Both the position numbers and the translations under genes were made by a program. Shown here one piece after another: positions 32,463-41,523 of a DNA stretch of 64,000 nt. Under the pieces are notes generated by a model, which saw only the letters and a list, made by a program, of their open reading frames with translations, had not been told where the DNA came from and searched no databases. Position 1 is the stretch's first letter; every line of letters starts with the position of its first letter. Location of the stretch: positions 62,001 to 126,000 of the forward strand of contig QFPM01000008.1 of assembly GCA_003248655.1 (NCBI GenBank), read 5' to 3'. The DNA comes from Microbacterium sp. (GTDB lineage: Bacteria > Actinomycetota > Actinomycetes > Actinomycetales > Microbacteriaceae).

Positions 32463-33480
32463 TCACGCGCTGCCCTGAGACGAGGCCGGGCAGGCCGCGC
32501 GCGGCATCCGTCGTGAAGACGAGCACGACGGATGCCGCGGCGAACAGCAGCTGCGTGAACGTCCATCCGCCCGGCAGGAGGCCCAGCAGCAGGTACCCGC
32601 CGATGCCGCCGGCGAAGCGCAGCGGACGCGCGAGCGGCTCGGGCACGGGGCCGCCGCGATAGCGCAGCTCGACGGCGAGGTCACCGACGGTGCGCCCCGT
32701 CGCGAGGGTGACGGCGAGCCACACGGCGATCGGCGTCACGGCGCCGACCGTCTGCGCGAGCGCTCCGTCGAGCACCGCCGCCCTATCGCGCGCGACGTAC
32801 TCGAGCCAGACCTGCGCCCCGACCGCGGCGGCGCCGCCGACGAGCGCGGCTGCGAGCAGGTCGCACAGCATCGCAAGCAGGCGCCGGCCGCGAGTCACTG
32901 GATGAGGCCTGCCCGCGGTATCCGGCACCTCGGCGCTGCGGAACCGGCGCGGCACGACGAGCGCGAGCAGCGACCCGACGACGGCGCCCGTCGTGTTCAT
33001 GAGCAGGTCGTCGACGTCGAACACGCGGTACGCGCAGGGGTACAGGCCCCACACCCCCGTCAGCTGCGTCGTCTCGATGACGAACGAGACCCCGAGGCCC
33101 GCGAGGAACGCGACGACGATGCCCCGGCCGCCGAGCACGCGCAGGAAGAACCCCAGCGGCACGAACAGCAGCACGTTCAGCGCGAGCTGCAGGACGGCGA
33201 AGTCGGTGAGGCTGCGCGCCGCGCGCAGGTCGCCGATGAACACCGCGAGATCGAGGTTGACGCCCGCGCACGCGTAGTCGTTCGACGCGGGCATCGGCAG
33301 CAGCGTGTACGTCCAGATCGCGAGGAAGTAGACGAGCGCCGCGGCCCACAGCGCGAACCGCCCGAACGTCAGGCCGCCGCGCCGGCGGTAGCTGACGGCG
33401 ACGAAGGGAACGAACAGCAGGATGCCCACGAGAACCCCGAGTCCGACCGCGATCGCGGCGGAGTAGACCTCGTTTCCCAT
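32359..33480 (-). CDS. VanZ-like / RDD domain membrane protein
   Basis: The 373-residue protein has an N-terminal VanZ-like domain (about 1-180): four to five transmembrane segments, with LLPMPASNDYACAG, LNVLLFVPLGFFLRV and FVIETTQLTGVWG then DVDDLLMNTTGAVVG, all typical. A second membrane domain (about 200-345) resembles RDD proteins (RLLAMLCDLLAAALVGG, TVGDLAVELRYRGG). The C-terminal tail (about 350-373) is the translated hairpin repeat RGEAPVGDRGEAPATG. VanZ relatives are linked to glycopeptide tolerance, RDD proteins to ion transport; function is open. Confidence 0.8.
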   Translation of the reverse strand: MGNEVYSAAIAVGLGVLVGILLFVPFVAVSYRRRGGLTFGRFALWAAALVYFLAIWTYTLLPMPASNDYACAGVNLDLAVFIGDLRAARSLTDFAVLQLALNVLLFVPLGFFLRVLGGRGIVVAFLAGLGVSFVIETTQLTGVWGLYPCAYRVFDVDDLLMNTTGAVVGSLLALVVPRRFRSAEVPDTAGRPHPVTRGRRLLAMLCDLLAAALVGGAAAVGAQVWLEYVARDRAAVLDGALAQTVGAVTPIAVWLAVTLATGRTVGDLAVELRYRGGPVPEPLARPLRFAGGIGGYLLLGLLPGGWTFTQLLFAAASVVLVFTTDAARGLPGLVSGQRVTDARGEAPVGDRGEAPATGARGEAPVTDSGAKPL

Positions 33481-33545
33481 GCCCCGATCCTCTCAGCCGC
33501 GACGCGCCGCGACGTGCGCATTGCGCGCCGCTCCCGCTGGGCGTA

Positions 33546-35609
33546 ATGTCGCCCGCCGTGACCGATGACAATCACGCCGACGACCGGCCCCCGGCCGACG
33601 AGGCACCGATCGCCAAACGCATCCTGATCGGCGAGCCGCTGACGAGCGAAGAGCTCGAGGGCCAACTGCTGCCGAAGAAGATGGCGCTGCCGATCTTCGC
33701 GTCCGATGCGCTGTCGTCGGTCGCCTACGCGCCGCAGGAGCTGCTGATGATCCTGCTCATCGGCGGTACGGCCTTCCTCGCCTTCAGCCCGTGGGTCGCG
33801 GCGGCCGTCGTGGCGCTGCTCATCGTCGTCGTCCTCAGCTACCGGCAGCTCATCAAGGCGTACCCGTCGGGGGGCGGCGACTACGAGGTCGCCCGCACGA
33901 ACCTCGGCGAGAAGGCCGGGGTCGTCGTGGCCGCGGCGCTGCTGGTCGACTACATCCTGACGGTCGCCGTGTCCGTGGCATCCGGTGTCGACAACATCAT
34001 CTCGGCACTGCCGAACCTCGACCCGTGGCGCGTCGAGCTCGCGGTCGGATTCGTCGTGCTGATCATCCTCGTGAACCTGCGGGGCGTGCGCGAGGCATCC
34101 ACCGCGTTCGCGATCCCGACCTACCTGTTCATCGGGTCGGTCATGGTCATGATCGTCACGGGCCTCGTGCGCTGGATGCTCGGCGATGCGCCCGTCGCCG
34201 AGAGCGCCCAGTTCGCGGTGCAGGCAGAGGATCTGAGCCAGGCGGCGGTGATCCTCCTCATCCTGCGCGCCTTCTCGAGCGGATGCTCGGCCCTGACGGG
34301 CGTCGAGGCCGTCTCGAACGGCGTGCCGGCGTTTCGGAACCCCAAAGTGCGCAACGCCCAGACGACGCTCGTGCTCATGGGGTCGATCGCGATCCTCATG
34401 TTCGCGGGGCTGACCCTCCTCGCCCTCGTCGCGGGCGTGCACTACGCCGAGAACCCGTGCCATCTCATCGGCTTCGACTGCCAGGCGGCCGTGCAGCCGA
34501 GCCTCATGGCGCAGGTCGCCGCGGCCACGTTCGGCGGCGGCAGCATCCCGTTCTTCATCATCCAGGCGGCCACGGCGGCGGTGCTGCTGCTGGCGGCGAA
34601 CACGGCGTTCAACGGGTTCCCGCTGCTGGGCGCGGTGCTCGCGCAGGACGGCTACGCCCCCAAGTCCCTCAACACCCGCGGCGACCGGCTCGTCTACTCG
34701 AACGGCATGATCATCCTGGGGCTCGCGGCGGTCGTCGTGCTCGTCGTGTTCCAGGCGAAGCTGACGACCCTCATCCAGCTGTACATCATCGGCGTGTTCG
34801 TGTCGTTCTCGCTCGGGCAGCTCGGCATGGTCAGGCACTGGCGGCGCGAGCTGCGGCTGCTCTCGCGCAAGGCGGTGGCCGAGCGGCGCGAGGCGTACAC
34901 GGGGCTGTTCATCAACTCGCTCGGCGCGACGTTCACGATCGTGGTGCTCGTGATCGTGACGATCACGAAGTTCACGCACGGGGCGTACCTCGTCTTCCTC
35001 GCGATTCCCGTGCTGTCGTTCCTCATGATCGGCGTGCACCGGTACTACCGCGACGTCGAGCACGAGATCGAGATGGACGACGACGTGCACTTCGGAGCTA
35101 CCGGCGACGTCGCGATCATCCTCGTCGGAAAGCTGCAGAAGCCGGTCGCGAAGGCCATCGACTACGCCCTGTCGGCCAAGCACGACAAGACCCTCGCGGT
35201 GCACATCGCCGTCGCGGGAGACGCGGCACGCTCGGTGCAGGACGAGTGGGAGTTCCATCACATGCCAATCCCGCTGCTCGTGATCGAGTCGCCGTACCGC
35301 CAGTACGCCTCTCCGCTGGCGCAGTTCATCACGGAGTACCGCGCGAAGCACGGGTCGGCGGTCGTCACCGTGTACCTGCCGCAGTACATCGTCGGCCACT
35401 GGTGGGAGAGCTTCCTGCACAACCGGCGCGCCCGTCGCATCGCGCAGCAGCTCATGCTCGTGCACGGCGTGCAGATCACGCTCGTGCCGTGGCTGCTCGA
35501 CTCGTCGGAGCTCGTCTACGGCCGTCGCTCGCGCCCCCTGCCCGGCGATGACCGCGCCGGGCGCATCCCCACGTACGGCCTCGTGGCCCACACCGACGAC
35601 GAGCCCTGA
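33546..35609 (+). CDS. KimA-type APC family potassium transporter
   Basis: This 687-residue protein follows the KimA (YdaO) pattern along its length: KRILIGEPLTSEEL at the N-terminus, FASDALSSVAYAPQELL in the first helix, LSYRQLIKAYPSGGGDYEV and LLVDYILTVAVSVASG. Twelve transmembrane segments fill about 45-470, and a soluble C-terminal region (about 490-687) contains GDVAIILVGKLQKPVAKA and PQYIVGHWWESFLHN. KimA imports K+ with protons and is inhibited by c-di-AMP in Firmicutes. Start ATG 33546 or GTG 33558. It is divergent from the VanZ gene. Confidence 0.85.
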   Translation: MSPAVTDDNHADDRPPADEAPIAKRILIGEPLTSEELEGQLLPKKMALPIFASDALSSVAYAPQELLMILLIGGTAFLAFSPWVAAAVVALLIVVVLSYRQLIKAYPSGGGDYEVARTNLGEKAGVVVAAALLVDYILTVAVSVASGVDNIISALPNLDPWRVELAVGFVVLIILVNLRGVREASTAFAIPTYLFIGSVMVMIVTGLVRWMLGDAPVAESAQFAVQAEDLSQAAVILLILRAFSSGCSALTGVEAVSNGVPAFRNPKVRNAQTTLVLMGSIAILMFAGLTLLALVAGVHYAENPCHLIGFDCQAAVQPSLMAQVAAATFGGGSIPFFIIQAATAAVLLLAANTAFNGFPLLGAVLAQDGYAPKSLNTRGDRLVYSNGMIILGLAAVVVLVVFQAKLTTLIQLYIIGVFVSFSLGQLGMVRHWRRELRLLSRKAVAERREAYTGLFINSLGATFTIVVLVIVTITKFTHGAYLVFLAIPVLSFLMIGVHRYYRDVEHEIEMDDDVHFGATGDVAIILVGKLQKPVAKAIDYALSAKHDKTLAVHIAVAGDAARSVQDEWEFHHMPIPLLVIESPYRQYASPLAQFITEYRAKHGSAVVTVYLPQYIVGHWWESFLHNRRARRIAQQLMLVHGVQITLVPWLLDSSELVYGRRSRPLPGDDRAGRIPTYGLVAHTDDEP

Positions 35610-35662
35610 CCCGCGGGCATCCGCCGCGTGGCGGGGTCACACTGCCCGGCATCCACCGGGTC

Positions 35663-35730
35663 GCGCTATCGAAAGCTGCACGCGCTATCCACTTTTCGGC
35701 AGCGCACGCACTTTTCGGCAGCGCAAGCGC
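35663..35730. repeat. Family F palindromic repeat (left of the coiled-coil gene)
   Basis: GCGCTATCGAAAGCTGCAC, GCGCTATCCACTTTTCGGCAGC and a second CTTTTCGGCAGCGC make nested inverted words. It lies in the 145-bp space between convergent kimA and the coiled-coil gene, so it may be a terminator; a related copy sits at the other end of the same gene. Confidence 0.7.
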
Positions 35731-35754
35731 GACCCGCGGATGCCGGGGTGCAGC

Positions 35755-36702
35755 TCAGCCCGCGGCGAGGAGCAGTTGCTCGCGGCGGCGTGCGAGCTCC
35801 GCGAGCCGGGTCGCCGCACCGAGGTCGCGCTCGGCGAGGGCGAGGTCCAGCCGGCTGAGCCCGAGGTGCAGCTCGCGCGCCTCTTCGCGGGCCCGCGCGA
35901 TGCGATCGCGCACCATCCAGTCGCTGAGGATGTTGTCGAACAGCACGTCGAAGACGGCGAGCGAACCCGAGACGACGACTCCCTCGACCGGAGCGATCCC
36001 GACATCCGCGAGCTCGATCGCGAGATGCTCGAGCGCCCGGTTGACGCGCGCGAAGGCGGCGGATGCCTCGTCGATGCGCCCGTGCTTCATCATGTCGCCG
36101 ACGAAACCGCCGCCGAAGAACGTGTCGTACGTCGACCAGCCGCCGGCACTGTCGAGCGCGGCGAAGGCGTCGGCGAGCGCCTCGTTCGCCGAGCTCAGCG
36201 CGGCACGCGCCTCGGCGATCTCGCGCCGCTCGTCGGTAACCTCGCCGACGGCCGCGGCGATCGTGCCGAGCTCGGCGGCTTCTCCCGATCCGCGCACCCG
36301 GAGCAGACGTTCGTGCGCTGCGAGAGCCTCGGCGTACGCACGCTCCACGTCGCCCAGCACACCGCGTTCCGCCTCGACTCGCGCCGCCTCGGACTCTGCC
36401 TGCTCGAGCCGCGTGCGCGCGCCCGCGACCGCCCGCGCGGCGGCATCCCGCTCTGCGCGCTCTCGCGCAGCCCGCTCCTCGGCATCCCCTCGCAAGATCG
36501 CCCATAGCCGCGACGGCGAGATTCCCTCGATCCTCGCGACGTCGCGCTCTTCGACACGTAGCTGCTCGTCGAGCGCCGCGAGTTCGGCGCGCCGCGTCGC
36601 CGCAAGTGCTCGAGCGGTCTCGAGCTGGGTGCTCAGCCGCGCATGCCGCGAACGGGCTTCGGCCGCCGCCCGCACCGCCTCGGAGGATTCGTCGCCGCTC
36701 AT
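35755..36702 (-). CDS. Hypothetical coiled-coil protein
   Basis: This 315-residue protein is unassigned. Residues about 8-60 and 75-205 are heptad-rich, strongly charged (Ala/Arg/Glu) coiled coil; a glycine-rich break GGWSTYDTFFGGGFVGDMMK (about 195-215) leads to a second helical part (220-315). The break resembles a conserved element in phage-shock or DNA-repair-like coiled-coil proteins of actinobacteria, but no certain family is named. Start ATG at 36702. It is flanked on both sides by family F repeats. Confidence 0.7.
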   Translation of the reverse strand: MSGDESSEAVRAAAEARSRHARLSTQLETARALAATRRAELAALDEQLRVEERDVARIEGISPSRLWAILRGDAEERAARERAERDAAARAVAGARTRLEQAESEAARVEAERGVLGDVERAYAEALAAHERLLRVRGSGEAAELGTIAAAVGEVTDERREIAEARAALSSANEALADAFAALDSAGGWSTYDTFFGGGFVGDMMKHGRIDEASAAFARVNRALEHLAIELADVGIAPVEGVVVSGSLAVFDVLFDNILSDWMVRDRIARAREEARELHLGLSRLDLALAERDLGAATRLAELARRREQLLLAAG

Positions 36703-36758
36703 GCCACCAGCGTGCCACGTCGGCCACTCGCGCTCACGCGCGCGCCGACGCTGGTGCC

Positions 36759-36825
36759 CGCGCTGTCGAAGTCTGCACGCGCGCTTCATCTTTCGGCAGC
36801 GCGTGCAGTGTTCGGCAGCGCGAGC
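36759..36825. repeat. Family F palindromic repeat (right of the coiled-coil gene)
   Basis: GCGCTGTCGAAGTCTGCACG, ATCTTTCGGCAGCGCGTGCA and GTTCGGCAGCGCGAGCG mirror the unit at 35663-35730. It is in the divergent space (36703-36905) between the coiled-coil gene and sufS, where promoters for both must lie. Confidence 0.7.
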
Positions 36826-36905
36826 GGATGCCGGCGGCGAACGCGACGCCGCCGGCGCCCGCCCCACCCCGCGCCCGCCCCACCGGCGGGGCGTAGCCTA
36901 GAGGT

Positions 36906-38213
36906 GTGACAGCCGCGACCTCCGACACTGCTGCGCGCACGACGCCGCCGGCGCCTGCGCTCGACGCGGCGGCGCTGCGCGAGGACTTCCCGATCCTCGC
37001 CGAGCAGGTCAACGGGCAGCGCCTGGTCTACCTCGACTCCGGCGCCACGAGCCAGCGTCCGCGGCAGGTGTTGGATGCCGAGCGCGACTTCCTCGAGCAC
37101 ACGAACGCCGCCGTGCACCGCGGCGCGCACACACTCGCGGCCGAGGCGACGGAGCTGTTCGAGGATGCCCGGGCCACCGTCGCTGGCTTCGTCGGGGCGG
37201 AGCCCGAGCAGCTGGTCTGGACGAGCGGCGCCACGATGGGGCTCAACCTCATCGCATATTCGATCGGGAATGCGTCGGTCGGGCGCGGCGCGCCGGCATC
37301 CGCGAGCCTCGCCCTGCGCCCCGGCGACGAGATCGTCACGACGGCGATCGAGCACCACGCGAACCTCATCCCGTGGCAGGAGCTCGCCGCGCGGACGGGC
37401 GCGGTGCTCCGCCACATCCCCGCGCACGACGACGGCACGCTCGACCTCGAAGCCGCGTCCGAGATCATCGGAGACCGCACCCGCATCGTCGCCTTCACGC
37501 ACGTGTCCAACGTGCTCGGCATCGTGAACCCCGTCGCCGAGCTCGTCGCACTCGCCCAGCGGGTCGGGGCGCTGACGGTGATGGATGCCTGCCAGTCGGC
37601 CCCGCACCTGCCGCTCGACCTGCCCGCGCTCGGCGTGGACCTCGCCGTCTTCAGCAGCCACAAGATGCTCGGCCCCTACGGCGTCGGCGGGCTCTACGGG
37701 CGCTCCGAGGTGCTCGACGCGATGCCGCCCTTCCTCACGGGCGGATCCATGATCACGACGGTGACCCTCGATCACGCCGAGTTCCTGCCGCCGCCGCAGC
37801 GGTTCGAGGCGGGAACGCAGCCCATCGGGCCGGCGATCGGCCTCGCCGCCGCCGTCCGCTACCTCGACACCGTCGGCCTCGATCGGATACATGCCCACGA
37901 GAGCATGCTCGCGCAGCGCATGCACGAGGGGCTCGTCGACATCCCCGGCATCCGCCTGCTCGGCGATGCGGATGCCGAGCGCGTCGGCCTGTGGTCGTTC
38001 GACGTCGAGGGCGTGCACGCGCACGACGCGGGACAGTTCCTGGATGCGCGCGGCATCGCGGTGCGCGTCGGCCACCACTGCGCCGCCCCGCTGCACGCGC
38101 GCTACGGCGTGACGGCGTCCGTCCGCGCCAGCACCGCCCTGTACAACACCGTCGACGACATCGACACGTTCGTCGATGCCGTCCGCGGCATACGTCCCTA
38201 CTTCGGAGCCTGA
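36906..38213 (+). CDS. sufS: SufS-type cysteine desulfurase
   Basis: The 435-residue class V PLP enzyme removes sulphur from cysteine for Fe-S assembly. Key stretches are YLDSGATSQRPRQVL (about 39-53), HRGAHTLAAEAT, the Schiff-base Lys in FSSHKMLGPYGVGGLYG, and the active Cys in VRVGHHCAAPLHARYG near the C-terminus. The start is GTG 36906. It is 12 bp upstream of sufU, its usual acceptor partner; sufBCD are not in the window, so this is a satellite copy or displaced pair. Confidence 0.93.
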   Translation: MTAATSDTAARTTPPAPALDAAALREDFPILAEQVNGQRLVYLDSGATSQRPRQVLDAERDFLEHTNAAVHRGAHTLAAEATELFEDARATVAGFVGAEPEQLVWTSGATMGLNLIAYSIGNASVGRGAPASASLALRPGDEIVTTAIEHHANLIPWQELAARTGAVLRHIPAHDDGTLDLEAASEIIGDRTRIVAFTHVSNVLGIVNPVAELVALAQRVGALTVMDACQSAPHLPLDLPALGVDLAVFSSHKMLGPYGVGGLYGRSEVLDAMPPFLTGGSMITTVTLDHAEFLPPPQRFEAGTQPIGPAIGLAAAVRYLDTVGLDRIHAHESMLAQRMHEGLVDIPGIRLLGDADAERVGLWSFDVEGVHAHDAGQFLDARGIAVRVGHHCAAPLHARYGVTASVRASTALYNTVDDIDTFVDAVRGIRPYFGA

Positions 38214-38225
38214 GAGAGAACCCGC

Positions 38226-38687
38226 ATGAGCGACCTCGACGCCCTGTACCGTGAGCTGATCCTCGACCATTCGAAGCATCCGCAGCACTTCGGGCTGACG
38301 GACGAGGGCGACGCCCCGCCCGCCGCGGGCCGGTTCGGCACGTCGCACCAGAAGAACCCGGTATGCGGCGACGAGATCACCGTCCGCGCGCTGGTCGACG
38401 GCGAGACGATCGCTGACATGCGCTGGGAGGGTCGCGGCTGCTCGATATCGCAGGCCTCGGCATCGATGCTCGCCGACCTCGTCGCCGACGAGGGCCTCGA
38501 TCGCGCGCAGGCCGTGACGCTCATCGAGGGCTTCCGCGAGGCCCTGCGCTCACGCGGGCAGCTCGAGCTCGACGAGGAGATCTACGGCGACGCCGCGGCC
38601 CTCTCGGGCGTCTCGAAGTTCTCGGCCCGGGTCAAGTGCGCGATGCTCGCCTGGGTCGCCCTCGAAGACGCGATCGCCAAGGCATGA
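38226..38687 (+). CDS. sufU: SufU Fe-S assembly sulphurtransferase
   Basis: SufU (153 residues) is a zinc-bound IscU-like protein that takes persulphide from SufS. LYRELILDHSKHPQHFG opens the family, and the Cys ligands are in NPVCGDEI (about 43), GRGCSISQASASML (about 68) and ARVKCAMLAW (about 139). The 18-residue SufU-specific insert between the second and third Cys is present. Its stop overlaps the ndh start by 4 bp. Confidence 0.93.
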   Translation: MSDLDALYRELILDHSKHPQHFGLTDEGDAPPAAGRFGTSHQKNPVCGDEITVRALVDGETIADMRWEGRGCSISQASASMLADLVADEGLDRAQAVTLIEGFREALRSRGQLELDEEIYGDAAALSGVSKFSARVKCAMLAWVALEDAIAKA

Positions 38688-40090
38688 CCGGCGCGAAGGC
38701 CCCGGCGAAAGCACCGGCCAAGGCCCCCAGCAAGGCCCCCACAAAGCCGGCCGTGCCGCACGTCGTCATCGTCGGCGGCGGATTCGCGGGCATCAGCGCC
38801 GCCCGCGCGCTGCGCAAGGCGCCCGTGCGGGTCACGCTCATCGACCGTCGCGTGTACAACACGTTCCAGCCGCTGCTGTACCAGGTCGCGACGGGCGGGC
38901 TGAACCCGGGCGACGTCACGCACTTCCTGCGGAGTCTCCGCGTGCACCAGCCGAATCTCGACATCGTGCACGAGCACCTCATGGAGATCGATCCGGATGC
39001 CCGGACGATCCGCCTCCTCGACGGTCAGGAGATCGCGTACGACTACGTGCTGCTCGCCAACGGCGTGACGACGGCCTTCCACGGCACGCCCGGCGCGAAG
39101 GAGAACTCGTTCGCCGTCTACTCGCGTTCGCAGGCGATCGCGATCCGCGACACCCTCTTCACCCGGCTCGAGAAGGCCGCGGCGGCGCCCGACCGCAGCA
39201 AGGGTCTCTCCGTGGTCGTGATCGGCGGCGGGCCGACGGGCGTCGAGATGGCGGGGGCGCTCGCCGAGCTGCGCGATCAGGGGCTCGAGCCGGCGTATCC
39301 GGAGCTCGAGGGCGACGCCTTCCGGATCACGCTCGTGCAGCGCAGCGAGATCCTGAAGCCGTTCGTGCCGAAGCTCCGCGCGTACGCCGCCGAGCAGTTG
39401 CGCCGGCGCGGCGTCGAGCTGCGGCTCGGCTCAGGCGTCGACGAGGTGTGCCCCGACTCGGTGCGACTGTCCGACGGATCGGTGCTGCCGTCGGACCTCA
39501 CGATCTGGGCCACCGGCGTCGCGCCGCACGAGGAGGTGCGTGAGTGGAGCCTGCCGCTCGATGAGGGCGATCGCATCCGCGTCGGCGAGGATCTGCAGGT
39601 CGTCGGGATGCCCGGAGTCTTCGCCGCGGGCGACGTCGCGATCGCCCCGCAGGATCTTCCGCAGCTCGCGCAGCCCGCGATCCAGGGCGGCGCGCACGTC
39701 GCGCGGCAGATCCTGCACCTGATCGCGGGCGAGCCGACCGAGCGCTTCGAGTACTACGACAAGGGTCAACTCGCGATCATCGGACGGATGTCGGCGATCG
39801 GCGAGCTGCCCGGTATCGCCATGCTCCCCGGCATCCGTCGCCTCGGCATCCTGAAGAAGGTGCCACCGCTGCGAAAGCTCATCGCGCTCACCGGCCCGTT
39901 CGCGTGGGCGGTGTGGCTGTTCGTGCACATCACGAGCCTGCTCGGCCCCCGCAACAAGTTCACGGTCATGGTGGGTCTGCTCGTGCGGTACGGATTCCGC
40001 CTGCACCGCGCGCCCGTGCCGATCGTCGGCGACGTGCCGGCGATCCGCCCGTCGAGGGCCCAGCGGCGGAGCCGGGCGACACCGAGCTGA
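38684..40090 (+). CDS. ndh: Type II NADH dehydrogenase (non-proton-pumping)
   Basis: This 468-residue peripheral flavoprotein passes electrons from NADH to menaquinone. The FAD loop is VVIVGGGFAGISAARAL (about 27-43), the NADH loop VVVIGGGPTGVEMAGALAEL (about 176-195), and FAAGDVAIAPQDLPQLAQPAIQGG marks the second flavin region. A C-terminal amphipathic stretch (FAWAVWLFVHITSLLG) fits membrane attachment. A Lys-Ala-Pro tandem head (KAPAKAPAKAPSKAPTK, residues 5-21) is unusual. It overlaps sufU by 4 bp. Confidence 0.92.
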   Translation: MTGAKAPAKAPAKAPSKAPTKPAVPHVVIVGGGFAGISAARALRKAPVRVTLIDRRVYNTFQPLLYQVATGGLNPGDVTHFLRSLRVHQPNLDIVHEHLMEIDPDARTIRLLDGQEIAYDYVLLANGVTTAFHGTPGAKENSFAVYSRSQAIAIRDTLFTRLEKAAAAPDRSKGLSVVVIGGGPTGVEMAGALAELRDQGLEPAYPELEGDAFRITLVQRSEILKPFVPKLRAYAAEQLRRRGVELRLGSGVDEVCPDSVRLSDGSVLPSDLTIWATGVAPHEEVREWSLPLDEGDRIRVGEDLQVVGMPGVFAAGDVAIAPQDLPQLAQPAIQGGAHVARQILHLIAGEPTERFEYYDKGQLAIIGRMSAIGELPGIAMLPGIRRLGILKKVPPLRKLIALTGPFAWAVWLFVHITSLLGPRNKFTVMVGLLVRYGFRLHRAPVPIVGDVPAIRPSRAQRRSRATPS

Positions 40091-40103
40091 CGAACGGATG
40101 CCG

Positions 40104-41069
40104 TCAGCCGGCCCGCACCACCTCTTCGAGCCGCGCGTATGACGCCTCCATGCCCTCGGTCATGCCGGTCGCGAGGATCATGTCGCGCGTGGCGGCATCC
40201 GGGTATTCGATCAGGAGCGTCAGCAGCGTCGCGCCGTCCTCTTCGTAGAGCTGCAGGTCGTTGAGGGTCGTCGGCTCCGCCATGCCGATCATGCGCTCCG
40301 TGGTCACGGCTCGCCAGGTCGGCTCGCTGAGGACGGTCTCGCCCTCGAAGCCGAAGCGGGATGCCTCGTCGTCGCCCTGCTGCCAGACGTTTCGGTAGCT
40401 GTCGCCGACGACGCACTCGATCAGCTGCCACCCGTCGGGGCCGAGGAGCCACTTCTTCATCAGCTCGGGCTCGTGGTGGGCGCGCCAGACGAGGTCGCGC
40501 GGGCCGTCGATCAGGCGCGTGATGCGGACGTGCTGATCGTCGAGGATCTCGGTGCGGGTGCCCGTGCCCTGTGCGTATTCGCGGAGCGAGAGCAGCACGG
40601 CATCCAGCTGGTTCATCGCCATGCGCGAGCCCTCGACGGCCCCGAACTCGACGATCTGCTCGAGCGCCTCGAGCGAGTCGAAGTAGGTGACGTTGACGAA
40701 TCTCGACCCGCCGTCGGTCGCCACAAAGTCGAACGACACGCGCATCGACGGCATCCCCTCGAGCATCTCGCCCGCATCGTTGAAGAAGCTGTCGATGACG
40801 GTGAACGAGCGGCCATCGTCGATCTCCGTGATCTGCCAACCGCCTCGAGACCGCTGGCCCTGCGGGCTCGTCATCGTGTAAACCGCGTGGCCGCCCTCGC
40901 GAAAGTCGAACTCGTCGAACGTGGCCGGCCAACCCGGAGGGCCCCAGAACCGCGAAAGCTGGACAGGGTCGGTGAACGCGAGCCAGAGCCGTTCGACGGG
41001 CGCGGCGAACTCGCCGACGAGCGTCATCGTGAGGTTCTCGGGGTCGGTCGTGATGTCGGTGACGGGCAT
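40104..41069 (-). CDS. Tandem SRPBCC (AHSA1-like) domain protein
   Basis: The 321-residue protein has two helix-grip (START-like) domains: residues about 1-160 (EFAAPVERLWLAFTDPVQLSRFWGPPGWPATF) and about 170-321 (RLIDGPRDLVWRAHHEPELMKKWLLGPDGW). Both carry the AHSA1 hallmarks of an aromatic/Pro WGP box. Such ArsR-linked proteins bind hydrophobic ligands, and some detoxify; no substrate is known here. It is 29 bp downstream of the ArsR gene on the same strand, so one operon. Confidence 0.85.
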   Translation of the reverse strand: MPVTDITTDPENLTMTLVGEFAAPVERLWLAFTDPVQLSRFWGPPGWPATFDEFDFREGGHAVYTMTSPQGQRSRGGWQITEIDDGRSFTVIDSFFNDAGEMLEGMPSMRVSFDFVATDGGSRFVNVTYFDSLEALEQIVEFGAVEGSRMAMNQLDAVLLSLREYAQGTGTRTEILDDQHVRITRLIDGPRDLVWRAHHEPELMKKWLLGPDGWQLIECVVGDSYRNVWQQGDDEASRFGFEGETVLSEPTWRAVTTERMIGMAEPTTLNDLQLYEEDGATLLTLLIEYPDAATRDMILATGMTEGMEASYARLEEVVRAG

Positions 41070-41098
41070 GGCGTGCTCCTTGGAGGTCGGGGTCGCGG

Positions 41099-41476
41099 TC
41101 AGTTCGTGCGGCCTGGGTGGTCGGTGGGTTGTGCGCGGTCGCCGGGCTCGGCGAGCAGCGCGTCGAGGCGGTCGATGCGGGCGCGCCACAGGTCTTCGTA
41201 GCGGGCGAGAAGCGCGCGAGCGCGGGCGATCATGGCCGGATCGGCGCGGACGAGCCGCTCGCGCCCCTCGGCGCGCTTGACGATGAGGCCGGCGGCTTCG
41301 AGCACGGCGACGTGCTTCTGCACGGCCGCGAACGACATGTCATACTCCGCGGCGAGCGCCGACACCGACTGCTCGCTCGCGATCGTCCGCCGCAGGATGT
41401 CGCGCCGCGTCGCCGCCGCCAGCGCCTGGAACACGCGGTCGGTCTCATCCTCGCTCAACTCACTTTGTACAACCAT
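41099..41476 (-). CDS. ArsR family winged-helix repressor
   Basis: This 125-residue regulator has the ArsR fold (RVFQALAAATRRDILRR at 14-30, then the recognition helix SALAAEYDMSFAAVQKHVAVL at 39-59). No Cys-rich metal site is seen, so an organic or stress signal is more likely than a metal. The ATG (MVVQ) sits inside an 18-bp palindrome and no Shine-Dalgarno is apparent, so a leaderless transcript under autorepression is likely. The transposon end lies 48 bp upstream of this start. Confidence 0.85.
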   Translation of the reverse strand: MVVQSELSEDETDRVFQALAAATRRDILRRTIASEQSVSALAAEYDMSFAAVQKHVAVLEAAGLIVKRAEGRERLVRADPAMIARARALLARYEDLWRARIDRLDALLAEPGDRAQPTDHPGRTN

Positions 41477-41485
41477 TTGGTTGTA
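41468..41485. promoter_or_regulatory. ArsR operator overlapping its start codon
   Basis: TACAACCA-TT-TGGTTGTA is an 8-bp perfect inverted repeat with a 2-bp centre; the ATG of the ArsR gene (41474-41476) is in its middle. Binding of a dimer would block a transcript that starts at or near the ATG. Confidence 0.7.
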
Positions 41486-41523
41486 GGTTAGGGCGATGGA
41501 TGCCCGGTGTCAAGGCCCGCCGT

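Noticed and set aside
33369..35591. 740-residue minus-strand open frame
   Set aside because: Antisense to the KimA-type transporter; its His/Arg/Asp-rich composition reflects complementary codons.
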